64,000 bases of DNA from Andrena cerasifolii. Taxonomy: Eukaryota; Arthropoda; Insecta; Hymenoptera; Andrenidae. A model generated the notes under the pieces. It was not told the DNA's origin, searched no databases, and was given only the letters and a program-made list of their open reading frames with translations. Each line of letters starts with the position of its first letter. Position 1 is the first letter of the stretch. A program made the position numbers and the translations under genes. This document shows positions 1 through 10,976 of the stretch, in pieces. Location: the NCBI RefSeq assembly GCF_050908995.1, contig NC_135126.1:9858001-9922000 (forward strand), in the 5' to 3' direction.

Positions 1-591
1 TGTATGCTTCCTCGGGTACAACCTTCTGATGGTGAATATCAAGTACACGTATAAAATTGCAAGTATGATATGCATACCCGTGTCTCCGCGATTATGAGAA
101 TTGTTTGACGATGAATCTAGGAATGGGAAACCAGCGACACGATCGCTATAACATCGTACTTTACTTATCTCACCTTCTACTCGTTGAATATATTCGTACA
201 TTGCTATCTTGGCGAAACGTTAACCGAACAGGTACTGCTACAGAAATTGGGTTTTCAAGTTGCTTTGATTACGGGCATAATAGACGCTGACGTTTTATCA
301 GTGCAGCCGAATTGCTCCAGCTTCGTATAACGTGGACTGGTACAATTTGCCACCCAGACAGGCTTATAATTTCATTATGCCGAATGTTATATCGCTCTAT
401 CCGCCTAAACTTACAGCGGGGAAAATGGTCCCGTTGTCTATGTATACGTTCAGCTCAGTACGTGACTATTTCTACATTAACTTAACTCGTTCCTGGGGAG
501 CTTGATCAAATGCTGAAAGGTTAATGATTTCCAGGTGATGCAGACGTCGGCGGTTTACTTGAATTTACTACGGACTGTTACTAACTCATAA
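1..591 (+). CDS. Odorant receptor, 3' part of gene (window-truncated)
   Basis: C-terminal part of an insect 7-transmembrane odorant receptor, a ligand-gated cation-channel subunit of sensory neuron membranes that works with Orco. Four exon pieces are readable: up to 31 (ends in frame after ..NLLM at a GT donor), 121-231, 302-457 and 535-591, ending in a TAA. The last three are 111, 156 and 57 nt, exactly the sizes and phases (all phase 0) of the last three exons of the intact receptor at 6637-9419. Translation shows the usual ..EWE start of transmembrane exon 4, CYLGETLTEQ, the DWYNLPP block and a final LKTSxAYL-like tail (VMQTSAVYLNLLRTV). No stop or frameshift is visible in the visible part, so it is probably functional; the 5' two thirds lie outside the window. 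Confidence 0.82.
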
Positions 592-1149
592 TTATACTTT
601 CATCTTTTACTGTTATCGATATGCAATTTCCACCGCATCGCAATCTACCATCCGAACCTTGTATAGATAGAGGAATGCAGCCAAACATGGAACAGTATAC
701 CTACTTAATATGAAGTAGTACCATTTGACCAGTGTTTTCTTTGATTTTACTTCAATATTGAAAATTGTTCATAACGTTAGAAATATAAGACTGCTCTTAA
801 TGTTTGTTTGTTTTTATTGTTTTCCTGTGTTTTAAGCAGCATGGCGTTTCAAGCTTATTTTTGCTTATATTGCCCAACGAAGTATAGTCCCATTTTTTTT
901 GTTCCCTCCTCTCTCTTTCGGGTCCCAGCAGCAGCAGCGCACTGGGAGAAAGGTGGTCTCCCACCTTTCCCCAGTACACCGCCCCGTGATGCTTAACTTC
1001 GGTGATCTAACGAGAACCGGTGTTTTCCATCACGGACTGCTCTTAAATTGAATACCCACAAAAATCTTTTATTTCTTTGCGATTGATTTTGTGAGAATGA
1101 CATTAAAAAAAACAAAATGGTACTCTATATTTGGCTACTTTCATCTAAT

Positions 1150-1860
1150 AGCTGTTGAATGTTTCGATTAAAGGCTGAATTTGTAGTGATATTGAATATA
1201 TTGTTCTCAATGCTCCTTGTTACATATGTACATATTATTTATAGAAAACGACTGTATGTGGTTAATGCTGCTAGCTTCTCCTCAACACTCTTCGAGATTG
1301 TCCCCGAAGAACACTCAACCACGGGCGAGCGGCGAATTGTGAGTTACAGCAAACGCATTGTTCGCATTAAAAAATGCAGTAGGTGAATTCTCGGCTCTAT
1401 TGGTGGAGATGTGCTTACTTAAAATGGGCGAAGGATCGACTGGAGATCATGATGGTACCACAGTACCGTGCATTTTATACCCTGCACAAGCAGAAAGGTA
1501 ATTTTCAAGATTCCAGAACAGCGCGATAAAATTTCACTATCTGCTCGTTGCACGCCAAAATAAAAGAGTACAAATTTTCGATCAATGGTGTGCTTGTACT
1601 TGTGGATCGTTATCGTCCAAATCTGTGCCTACAATTTAACCTGCTGTGTCTCTATTTCCCGTGCACCCTTATGGGTATGGGGTTCCTGATACTCTAGCGC
1701 ACGGGACGACGCATGCCTATTCTTACGACCAATGAACAGAAGACCAACCCCTTGAGGGCTGGCTACGCCTGCGTGGAATACACAGACGTACACATTTTTA
1801 TGAATACATTGTAAAATGAACCTTTCTGGAGAACGTAGTAATACATTCTGCAGTCATTCG
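1150..1860 (+). pseudogene. Decayed odorant-receptor-related duplicate
   Basis: No open receptor reading frame survives. A stretch at about 1374-1400 resembles the first-exon sequence of the intact receptor around 6718 (..GTGGATTCTCAGCTCTGTTGG..) and the region 1374-1570 resembles 3325-3540. A second block at about 1741-1850 is clearly similar to 4890-4995, the sequence just 3' of the OR pseudogene. These shared blocks show that the area is a duplicated, degraded copy of receptor and flanking DNA. Short ORFs here (for example one beginning at 1159) have no recognisable similarity and are not called. Confidence 0.4.
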
Positions 1861-2049
1861 ATCATGACTAACATTAAATCGAAAATATATTCGTATTCAC
1901 AATAAGTTGCTCGGTGACAAATTATTTTAGACTTGCTCATCTCCAACCCGTTATCAAAGGGTACAAGGTGTACGTCACTGTTACGTGCTTAACGAATGCC
2001 AGGTCAGGGAAAGTTTTAGTGAAAAAATCCAGATATAGTCCCGAGTGTT

Positions 2050-2800
2050 AGCCGGGCATTTTTAGCAAATAACCAAGGCGGAGACCTCCCTTAAGCTCGA
2101 CGCGCTCGTCTGGTGAGGGACTGGGCCGTAACCCTTGGGCACAAGAGCGGTGTTTGAAATCGTGACGCCCAGGATTTTCAAGGCCTACGCTGCAATGTCT
2201 TTCCGCCGATGCCAATGTCTGGACTTCGTCAGCGATGTACGTTGGATCGTGGAAATGTTTGGGCCTGACCTCCATCTTGGCCATTCGAGGGTAGAGGGTG
2301 AAACCTCTCTACCCAGCTTTTTAAATAAGGGTTTCTCGGCGCGGAGAGTCCAGTTGACATTCTGGGCTCAAGCAAGCAAGTTCACCCGTGAAATATAATT
2401 ATTCGTGCTACCGACGTCCTTGTTGTAAATGACTTAAATGTCATGACATAAAAAAGGGACACCATTTTATTAATAAATAATTATATAAACAGATAATTCT
2501 AGGCTATGCAGCCTAGAGTCGTCTTCTGGGCGATGGGCTCACCCTCTCGCCCTTTGCGGAAGCCGTCCTCCAGAATCAGGGAGTAGATGTCCGCACCCCG
2601 GAGTCTTCAAGGAGAGCAGCACCACCACAGAGCTTACTTTAGTAGATGGCGCTCTCACAATACAGTATTTCCTCTTTAGCGGCTCCCTGGTCCCATGCTG
2701 CCCATGGGCCGCGGGTTGCCCAGCCCTGAGATAGAGGACTTAAACCCGGTAGGTGGATATATGAGTAAATTGATACACATAAATGTATACTTTATGTCGA
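2050..2800. other. GC-richer inserted sequence between OR fragments, unidentified
   Basis: Two blocks (about 2060-2400 and 2500-2720) are visibly richer in G and C than the surrounding AT-rich DNA. They interrupt the receptor-derived duplicates on either side. Short open frames exist on both strands but have no recognised domain. The reverse strand carries an AATAAA near 2470, so this could be the decayed 3' end of a retrotransposon, but no reverse transcriptase or target-site duplication was found. Identity is unknown. Confidence 0.25.
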
Positions 2801-2819
2801 GCTTGCATATGAAATGAAA

Positions 2820-3240
2820 ATTACGTGCAGGGTTGCCATTTATGTGGATCTCGTCCAACAATTACGATCCAGGAATTTATTAATATTCCAATTTGTTTAT
2901 TCATATATAGAATTTAAAGCGAATTCTAGCAAATTGTCACATCTATTAATAATAGAATAGGTTAAAATCATTGAATTGTTAAGACGCAACGAAATGGCTA
3001 CCATAATTAAATATCCAGTTACTGACTGTTAAAGACAAACCTTTCTATGCAGGTGTTGAAGACATCGTTGGGGTACTTAAGCTTCCTCCGAACAGCCCGT
3101 CGTGCAGTTGTCTAATTCCCATCAGTCTCGCAATTACTGGTACAACAGCAAATAAAGGCATCCGGTACGGACGACAAGACTTCTTGCCACCTAAAAATGA
3201 TTCATAATTTCATTCTTATTTCAGGCTCGGTAGCAACTAG
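2820..3240 (+). pseudogene. Duplicated OR 3' end with orphan terminal exon
   Basis: This stretch parallels 9120-9560, the last intron, last exon and 3' flank of the intact receptor. The terminal exon at 3053-3115 begins after a good acceptor (CTATGCAG) and encodes VLKTSLGYLSFLRTA. It carries one extra C relative to the intact copy (AACAGCCCGTC against AACAGCCGTC), which shifts the frame and moves the stop. No matching transmembrane exons lie upstream, so it is an orphan remnant of segmental duplication. Confidence 0.65.
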
Positions 3241-3773
3241 ACGTTTATTAGGAGCAAACTTAGCTTTTTAATTCATACGATTTCTGATAATTGAAGTGCG
3301 ATTCACACGGCGAAATTGGTGAGTTCAATCGCAGTAGGTGGATTCTCGGTTCATTATCGAATACTTATAAGTAAACAGAAGTGAGTGATCGACCGAATGG
3401 CATGATACTCTACGGTGGTAATAAGTTTCTTGCATTGCGCACCCCCTTCACTCGCAGAGGGTAGGAAGGTAAACTTTACGTTTCCACAACAGCGCGATAA
3501 ACTTTCCGCATCGGACCATCCCACGCCAAAATAAAAATTTATGCTTACTGATCGAACATATGTCAGTCCCCCTGTGTAAAGTTGCCGCGCAACCCCTTCG
3601 CCACAATTCCGGTCGTTCCACCTGAGAAGCGTTCTATACCCGACGTGCAAAAAAGGAGCAAATATCGTCTACTGTACATAAGAAACTTTCTACACCCGAC
3701 GTGCATAAAATAGGCGTAATTAAAAACGACGGATTTACCATAGAAAAGTTTTCAACTCGTCTGCAATCCCGAT

Positions 3774-4896
3774 ATGCGATATGTTCTGACAATGCTTTGC
3801 TGGAATCGTCTGTTGAATCGCTCAGTCAACGATGTCCACCGAAGCCGTCGCGATGAAGACAAGCCAAAAAATCCCCATTACGAAAACGATATAGGTACAC
3901 TATACGCTGGACATGTGCCGATGGTTTCTGAGACCAAAGGGCTTATGGTGTATGGTTTACGATGACACAAGCACATGGGAAAAAATCGCATCGGCCTTCT
4001 TGACCTTGCAGTACACCTTCGTTACGATATTCTGCACCATACCCCCCATTGTTTATATATACTCCGATACGAAGTTACTAGCAATGATGAAAATAGCCAG
4101 CTTGGTCAGCATCAGCATAGCAACTGCCATTAAATTCTTCTACCTCAGCCTGAAGAGAAGACTCTTGAGGAATTGCATCACGCAAGTGGAGAGAGATTGG
4201 AAGGCTGTAAAGGACCCTGGCTACCGTGCTACCATGCTGAGGCAGACGTCCATTAATCGACATCTCATCACTATAAGTGCTCTAATGTTCTACTCGAGCG
4301 GCATGTTTCTTCGCATTGCGGTACCGATATCAGCCAAGATGCCGGTGAAAAGAAACGCCACTGTTAAGCCAGCGGCACTTCTCGGCTACGACTTCCTCCT
4401 CAATTTCGAATTCAGCTATGCAGATGACTTCGTCTTGAGCGTACAGTTGATCAGGGGGTTGATCAAATGCAGCGTCACCACCTGGACGTACAGTTTGACT
4501 ACGACTTTCGCCACACATATCACCGGACAGATCCAGACAATCATCACGATTGGATGATTACGTTACGGACCTGCAGGGTAAGCGTCGCGACCCTCTGGGA
4601 TTCATCATTCGAGATCACGTAGCGGTTCTGGGGTAAGAGCTTCGAGGTTCTCCAAGGTAAGGGTCCATTCATCTGTGCTTGTATTTCTTGCTCCTCTCTG
4701 TACGTATACTGTATACAAAGATCGAAAAGACCACTGCGGCGAACGTTTTAGATTGTCCAGTGACATGCAGGAATCCATGTCCGAGATATACTTGGTACAA
4801 ATCGTGGTGGCTACGTTGCTTATATGTTTAATCGCATATTACTTTTTGGTGGTAAAGCTTAGTATCTATCAGTATCCGTTTAAATTCGAAGACTAA
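3774..4896 (+). pseudogene. Odorant receptor pseudogene, frameshifted
   Basis: Receptor-like protein sequence is spread over several frames. The usual N-terminal block NPHYENDI runs in one frame to about 3892, then a one-base shift is needed to continue as HYTLDMCRWFLRPKGLW. The next frame is open to 4557 through several transmembrane segments and the THxxGQIQ motif, then a second shift near 4548-4551 is needed to continue as LDDYVTDLQGKRRDP up to a stop. A later piece around 4740-4860 encodes the SEIYLVQIVVATLLICLI block typical of exon 3. The last three exons are missing. The intron that follows the DWK block in the intact neighbour is absent here. Two frameshifts plus a missing 3' end make a pseudogene the best call; sequencing error could explain one shift but not the missing exons. 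Confidence 0.75.
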
Positions 4897-5018
4897 CCCC
4901 TGAGGATTGGCTACACCCGCGTGGAATAAACAAGCGCACACATTTTTACGATTACTATAGTGTAAAATGAACGTTACGGTAGAACGCATCATTAACTTTA
5001 AATGGAAATCGAAAAAAA

Positions 5019-5237
5019 TTAAAACCGATTTAAAAAAATATAAAAGGAAATAATAAATAGATAATAATTGTTTCCATTATTTAATCTACGACTCTCAAAT
5101 TGTTATGTCGGCGCCTCATCATTTGCACTGTGTAAATCTGGCGCTGACTTAAAAGATTTGAGAGTCGTAGATTAAATGAGGGAAAAAATTATTTTTTAAT
5201 TTTTAATTCCTTTTATATTTTTTTAAGTAGGTTTTAA
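5019..5237. repeat. Inverted repeat (foldback) 3' of OR pseudogene
   Basis: A perfect 22-bp inverted pair lies at 5079-5100 and 5156-5177 (ATTTAATCTACGACTCTCAA and its complement). Outer AT-rich arms also pair, about 5019-5050 against 5208-5237 (AAAAAAATATAAAAGGAA side). The 55-bp centre is unique. It looks like a small foldback transposon remnant. Confidence 0.7.
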
Positions 5238-5493
5238 CATTTTCTAAATTTTGTATTTTTTACTTTTTTAGTTATATAACTACATTTTTTAAAATAATAA
5301 TTATAATAATAATATAAATGAAACAGATTCATTATTTCTGGTATAACTTCAAACCTACTTAACCGATTTTGAAAATTCTTTCTTCATGGCCAAAGCTGAT
5401 TTAAGCTAAACTAAATGCAATAAGTTTCACGACAATCGGTCCAGTAGTTACGGAGAAAATCGCGGACAAACATAATACATACAAACATACATA

Positions 5494-6042
5494 CAGTCGC
5501 ATCGGAAAGTAAGACACTTTAAAATCGCATAACTCTTTTAAAATTGGTCCAAACGACTTGAATTTTTTTTAGAAGCTAGCGGAATTACTGTTCTAGATGA
5601 CGTGTTTCGTCGATTTGAAAAAAATCGCAACTGGTCGGAGTAGCGATGAATGTAAGTAGTGAAGGTCGTTTTTTATCAAATTTTTTTCTGAGCGTGTAAT
5701 GAAAATTAAAAAACCCCGTGTGTAGATTGAAGTAAGCTATATACATGCTGAAAATTTCATCTAAATCAGTTAACGTAGCTCTGAGCTATAAACGTTTAAA
5801 GCTCGCAGGCGGGTTGTTTGATTTTTTTTACTTTTCCTTACAGGCTCAGAAAAAAATTTAAAAAAAAACGAACTTCACTATATTCATCGCTATTCCAACT
5901 AATTGCAATTTTTCTCAAAACGACGAAACACGTCACCTAGAAAACTAATTCCGCTAGCTTCTAAAAAAAAACTCAAGTCGTTTGGACCAATTTTAAAAGA
6001 GTTATGCGATTTTAAAGACCATCTTACTTCCCGATGCGACTG
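5494..6042. mobile_element. Tc1/mariner-like MITE, long terminal inverted repeats
   Basis: A 549-bp element starts with CAGTCGCATCGGAAAGTAAG and ends with the complementary CCGATGCGACTG, directly flanked by TA on both sides (5492-5493 and 6043-6044), the target duplication of the Tc1/mariner group. The inverted arms extend for roughly 200 bp each and remain easily alignable by eye, with scattered differences and small indels. The centre has no transposase frame, so it is non-autonomous. Confidence 0.8.
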
Positions 6043-6636
6043 TACATGGTCAAAATTAAGTCAGTGGGTTCAGATAAGTAAATAAAGATTAACTAACAAA
6101 ACGCCAACCCATTTGAAAAATGTTACATACGTACACATCGAACGTAGAACCTCTTTCTTCTTGAAATCGGTTAAGAAACAGTAAACAGATATGTAGCTTT
6201 CCGAAATCATCGTCAAAATTTCACACTCTCGAGCGATTCCACATTGTAATCGCGTTTACTTTCAGAATATTCTTTAAAGAGTAGTTGATAAATGTATCAT
6301 AACGCACAAAGACAGAAAGAAATGATTACTCGGCGATACGAGCGATAGTAAACACCCCTATTCTCAATCCCCTTTACAGGCAGTAACCTCCCTCCGATCC
6401 ATCCCCTCGTCTTCAACTCTGCAAACTTCGACGCTACAGAATCAACGGTTTAACCACCCCTATAATCCCACACTCTGGCTCCTCCTATATGTAACAATCG
6501 ATTCTAAACTCCAATCGAAAATGCGCACACGCACAATGCAGCACGACACAGGCGGAAGCTCAATGACCTTGCAATCAATGCTGCTGGTGACGCTCCTGAT
6601 CAGTCGTTTTCGAGCGGTGCACCCGCGAACAAGATC

Positions 6637-9419
6637 ATGCGGCTCTCTGAACGCGATCAGATCCGCCAGCCGCGAAACATTCATTACGAGAAGGACATCC
6701 GTTACGTCGTGAAGCACAGCAAGTGGATTCTCAGCTCTGTTGGCATTTGGCCGGGTTTACTGAGAGGAGCGAAGAGATACCTGCCAAATGTCGCGATCGG
6801 ACTCAGCAATTCGGTGCTGTTGTTCGCAATAGTACCGTGCATCCTGCACATAGCGTACGAGGAAAAGAATATCGTGATAAGACTCCAGCTCCTTGGCCTC
6901 TTGAGCTTCTGCGTGATCTCTTTAGCAAAGTATTGGGCGCTGACGGCGCGCAAGCCGCGGATCAAGGACTGCATCGAACACGTGAAAGATGATTGGAAGC
7001 AGGTCGGTTCGTCAGCTTTACCTTACCCTAATTGTGACGCTAAAGTTACCTCGTTCGAAATGAAATCTATTCTCTCGTACTATATTTCACTGAATTCCTT
7101 GGAAGTTGATATTGAGGTAGGTAGATACCTCGCAGGTACCATTTCTAGACCCTTTCGGACTAATCGAAGTTTAAACGGACATTACCTGTTGATTAATCTT
7201 TCGTGATACACCCACTACACAATAATCGTCCTTTCGCGCTAACAACCATCCTCCGTGCAGATTAAAAAATCTCTCCCAATCGCGAGTTGCCCTGTCGAGA
7301 CGGTTGCGCGAATTACCCAACAGATGAGGAAGGGTGGTAACCGATGTGGCAGGTGGAGACTCAAGGTGATCGCAAATTGATGCTAAGATACGGGAAGGTC
7401 GGCCGAGATCTGACGATAACTTGCGCGGTGTTCATGTACGCCGGCGGAGCTATCTATCACACGGCCATGCAATACGCGATCGGCACTTTCGTCGACGAAC
7501 AGAATCGTACGGTGAAGCCGCTGGTGTATCCCACTTACCGCGCTCTGTACGACGTGCAAACCAGCCCGGTTTACGAGTCCGTGTACATCGTTCACTGCTT
7601 ATGCGGATACGTGATCTATTCGGTGACGACAGGCGCCTGTGGACTGACCGCGCTATTTGCAACCCACGTGTGCGGGCAGATCGACATCTTGATGTCGCGA
7701 TTGCAGGAGCTCGTCGACCACGAGAGGAATTCCGATCCGACCGTACGATTCACAGAGATCGTCCGACATCATCTAAGAACTCTAAGGTACCACCGCATCC
7801 CGGCGCGGCTGTGCGCTATCCAGTCGAAGCTACACGACAAAAACCGTTTGCAGATTCTCGACAACGGTAGAGACGATTCTGCAAGAAGTGTGCTTCCTGG
7901 AATTCGTCGGCTCTACTTTTATGATATGCCTGCTCGAATATTACTGCATAACGGTGCGCTGGCAGTGGTAATATAAGGGTGCCTGTATTACCTATTCTGT
8001 GTCCGCGCGATGCATCCAATTCTCTAGAGATAAAAAAACATATGAAACAATATAAAATAAATCTTTTGAATTTTTTTTGCATAATATAAGAGTAGCTTAA
8101 TAAATTCCAAAAAGATTTATTTCATTATGTGTTGTATTTATTGAAAAACAAATCTTTAAATATAGCTTCATTTTTCAGCCGATCAAAGTAGAATGACCCC
8201 TTAATATCAAATTTCAAGATCCAGATGCCTAACAAGGGAACATCCCGAACCCGGAAATTCAAAAATTCTAAAACTGTGAATATGCAGGGAATTTCCTCTC
8301 CTGATTACAAAACAATTTTATTTGCTGCCCAAATTCACTGTAAGTATGTATAATTATTGACCCCTGAAAATTCGGCTGTTTTCCGATTTTGTGCTATAAC
8401 TCGTGAACTGTAAAAAATTTTTTTTTAACAAATGATAGATCTAATTAAAAGAAGTAACTTTGGTCTCGAAACTTTTTCTCTATCTCTTACAGTTCGCGAT
8501 TTACGACACAAAATCGGAAAATAGCCGATTTTTCAGGGGTTAATTCCACTCCCTTCGAGTGAATTTAGGCAGCAAACAAAAATTGCGTTGTAATCAGGAG
8601 GAAATCCTCTACGTATGTATTCACAAAGTTTCGGAATTTTTTGAATTTCCGGGGTCGGGATCTTCCCTTGTATGTAAGTAGATTCACGCGTAAAAGGCGC
8701 GACACTTACTTCTTTTACACTCTGCACGATAACGTTTACAACAGGCATGGGAGCAAAATAATGCGATCAGTGTTGCAACGTATTCACTGCTACTGATATC
8801 TCTGACGTTTAATATATTCATACTATGCTATATCGGCCAGCTTCTGATGGAGAAGGTAAGTTTCGTCCCACGATTATTTCATCTTCGGGCGCGTGATTTA
8901 ATAAATTGTGTATTACAGACCTCTGCTGTTGGGATATCGTGTTTCATGATTGACTGGTACCATTTGCCCACTAAGACGATACAGGGTCTGATCCTGGTCA
9001 TTGGTATATCGAACAACCCTTGTAAAATCAGCGCTGGTGGGATAGCTAACTTAAATTTGTCTACATTTGGAAATGTGCGTATATCGATACGCAAGAAATC
9101 TATGCTTTGCATCAAGATTGCTGATAAAATCCAAATCACGTGCAGGGTAGCCATGTGATATATAACGAGATCCAGGATTTTATTAATTTTTCGATTTATT
9201 TATTCATACGTAGAATTTAAAGCGAATTTTAGCAAATTTTCACATCTATTCTCACTGAACATCGGAACAAGTTAAAATCATTGAAATGTTAAGACACCGC
9301 GAAACAGCTACCCTAATTAAATATCCAGTTATTGACTATTAAAGGCAAACCTTTCTATGCAGGTGCTGAAGACATCGTTGGCGTACTTAAGCTTTCTCCG
9401 AACAGCCGTCGTGCAGTGA
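6637..9419 (+). CDS. Odorant receptor, complete, six exons, 407 aa
   Basis: Complete insect odorant receptor (7tm_6 family). Exons: 6637-7002, 7353-7786, 7854-7953, 8745-8855, 8919-9074, 9363-9419, joined by GT-AG introns with consistent phases; total 407 codons, the usual family length. Landmarks in order: HYEKDIRY near the N terminus, then DDWKQ at the exon 1/2 junction, THVCGQID in exon 2, the EVCFLEFVGSTF transmembrane block in exon 3, AWEQNNAISV and CYIGQLL in exon 4, DWYHLP and the SNNPCKISAGG block in exon 5, and LKTSLAYL at the C terminus. The Met at 6637 gives a normal N terminus; a different-frame ORF upstream is not needed. Intron 4 of the locus order (7954-8744) contains a foldback element. 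Neighbouring copies are partial or broken, so this appears to be the only complete receptor here. Ligand unknown. Confidence 0.9.
8233..8670. mobile_element. Foldback element inside OR intron
   Basis: A 438-bp foldback lies in the intron 7954-8744 of the intact receptor. Its ends are CAAGGGAACATCCCGA and the complement ending TCGGGATCTTCCCTTG. Successive blocks pair across the centre: the ACCCGGAAATTCAAAAA block, the ATTTGCTGCC / GGCAGCAAA block, and CCCCTGAAAATTCGG / CCGATTTTTCAGGGG. No transposase is present. A clear target-site duplication was not resolved, although TA is close to both ends. Confidence 0.72.
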
Positions 9420-9586
9420 TCGATTGTCTAATTCCCGTCAGCCTCGTAGTTGTTTGTACAACAGCAAATAAAGACATTCGACCAGCACGGCGAGATTTCT
9501 TGCCACCTAAAAATGATTCGTAATATTATTGTTATTGCAGGCTCGATAGCAATTAGACGTTTACGAGGAGGGGTGTTGCAATTAGC

Positions 9587-9678
9587 CTTGCTAATACCAC
9601 CTTGCAAGCCAAATGCTCGTATAGGCGAAAGCCTGAGGAAGAGCGCGCCCCTTTTGGGCCAAGACGGCTATACTAGAT
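9587..9678. mobile_element. 92-bp insertion flanked by 9-bp direct repeats
   Basis: The sequence GCAATTAGC occurs at 9578-9586 and again at 9679-9687 and flanks a 92-bp GC-richer segment. The related duplicate at 3225-3290 lacks this segment, which supports insertion. The inserted DNA has no recognised identity. Confidence 0.5.
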
Positions 9679-9961
9679 GCAATTAGCGTTTCATTGGATA
9701 CGACTTCTGATGATACAAATACATTCCGCATTCGCGATTAGGACCGGTGCACACCAGCGGCAGGTGTCAATTTAAAACCGCGTCAATATGACACAATATT
9801 CTAGCAGTACCTACACTGTATGGAAAGATCCACACGTAACGCAATTTTTTTGCGCCCACTTTGCGTCCTGTTTGCGATTTAAGAAATGTACGCGGCTACT
9901 GCAAACGATTTCATACTCGTACGAAAATAATTACAGAATTTTGTCTGATCCCCATCGATAT

Positions 9962-10083
9962 GGAAGTGACACCAATGGCTTCCTGGCGTTCTCCCGATTA
10001 AAATCAGAAAAGTAGTCCGCCTTGCATGATATTTCGTATGATTTTAATCGGGAGAACGCCAGGAATCCATTAGTGCCACTTCC
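9962..10083. repeat. Hairpin of two inverted copies, third degenerate copy nearby
   Basis: The ~45-bp arm at 9962-10006 (GGAAGTGACACCAATGG..) is repeated in inverted orientation at 10039-10083 with few mismatches, separated by about 32 bp. A third, more diverged direct copy begins near 10242 (GGAAGTTACACCAATGG). This is probably another small dispersed repeat. Confidence 0.65.
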
Positions 10084-10976
10084 CTTTCTATACGATGAAG
10101 AAAAGAATTTCTTAATACGCTGTAATGGATAGGTATTTCACCCCCGACTGCGGGGCGATCGACCTGGATTTGCCGCGGTTCGCTGAGTACTCATACCTGT
10201 TTCAGAAATAAAATAATTCTTTATTTTTAATCGTATCGATATGGAAGTTACACCAATGGATTCCTTATGTTTTTCCGATTAAGATCGTACCAAATTTCAT
10301 GTAAATCGGACTATTATTAACGAAATCAATTTGAAATGATATAAATCAATTTTTCATGGTATTTCCTTCATTATGTTCCGAATTACGTCGTTCTTGGTGT
10401 CAGTTTCGTCGGCGAAACATAAGGAATCGATTGGGGACAAAAGATATTTTGCGTCTTTTTCAAGTTCGACAGACGGAGTTGTGATCTGAAATTCGAAATT
10501 AAAGGATCCGATGATATTAACAAATCATGCATCACATCCTCATTTGCTCATGCGCTTAAATACACTCAATTCAAACTTCGCGGCCTCATAAGTTCACGGT
10601 GGACTGACGGTTACGCAACAATAAGCGTCACACGCCCCATCTACATCTGACATTTCAGATTTCGGTTGCTAGGAAAACGTCAACGGAAAAGGAGTGTTTA
10701 TCTCATTGTTTATACACAAAAATTAAATGATGCAGTTCTATGCGTCATATATGTCCCTCGTACATATAGCATCAGGTATGAGATTTTCTATTCATTCGCT
10801 TCGTACGTTTCTACTCGTTAATGTCCATATATTTCTGAAATCAAGAGGTACAGTAATGAAAGTCAAACTACAGTAAGCAGCATTACTGTTATTGTGACCG
10901 CAGATTTAGTGGTAATGGCTGTGTTTCCTTTTCTTTAACAGAACGATATAGTAGATGGTAAAGGGGCATCAGCAAA
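10084..10976. other. Intergenic region between OR cluster and spatacsin
   Basis: No coding frame with recognisable similarity. It contains the degenerate third repeat copy near 10242 and presumably the promoter and 5' UTR of the spatacsin gene, whose ATG is at 10977. No TATA box or other motif could be assigned with confidence. Confidence 0.5.

Noticed and set aside
105..290. 61-codon ORF starting at 105
   Set aside because: It is a shadow frame of the receptor exon at 121-231, whose correct frame is EWETSDT..
2048..2398. Overlapping ORFs of 78 and 87 codons as a gene or retrotransposon protein
   Set aside because: No motif could be identified in either frame, so only an unidentified insert is reported.
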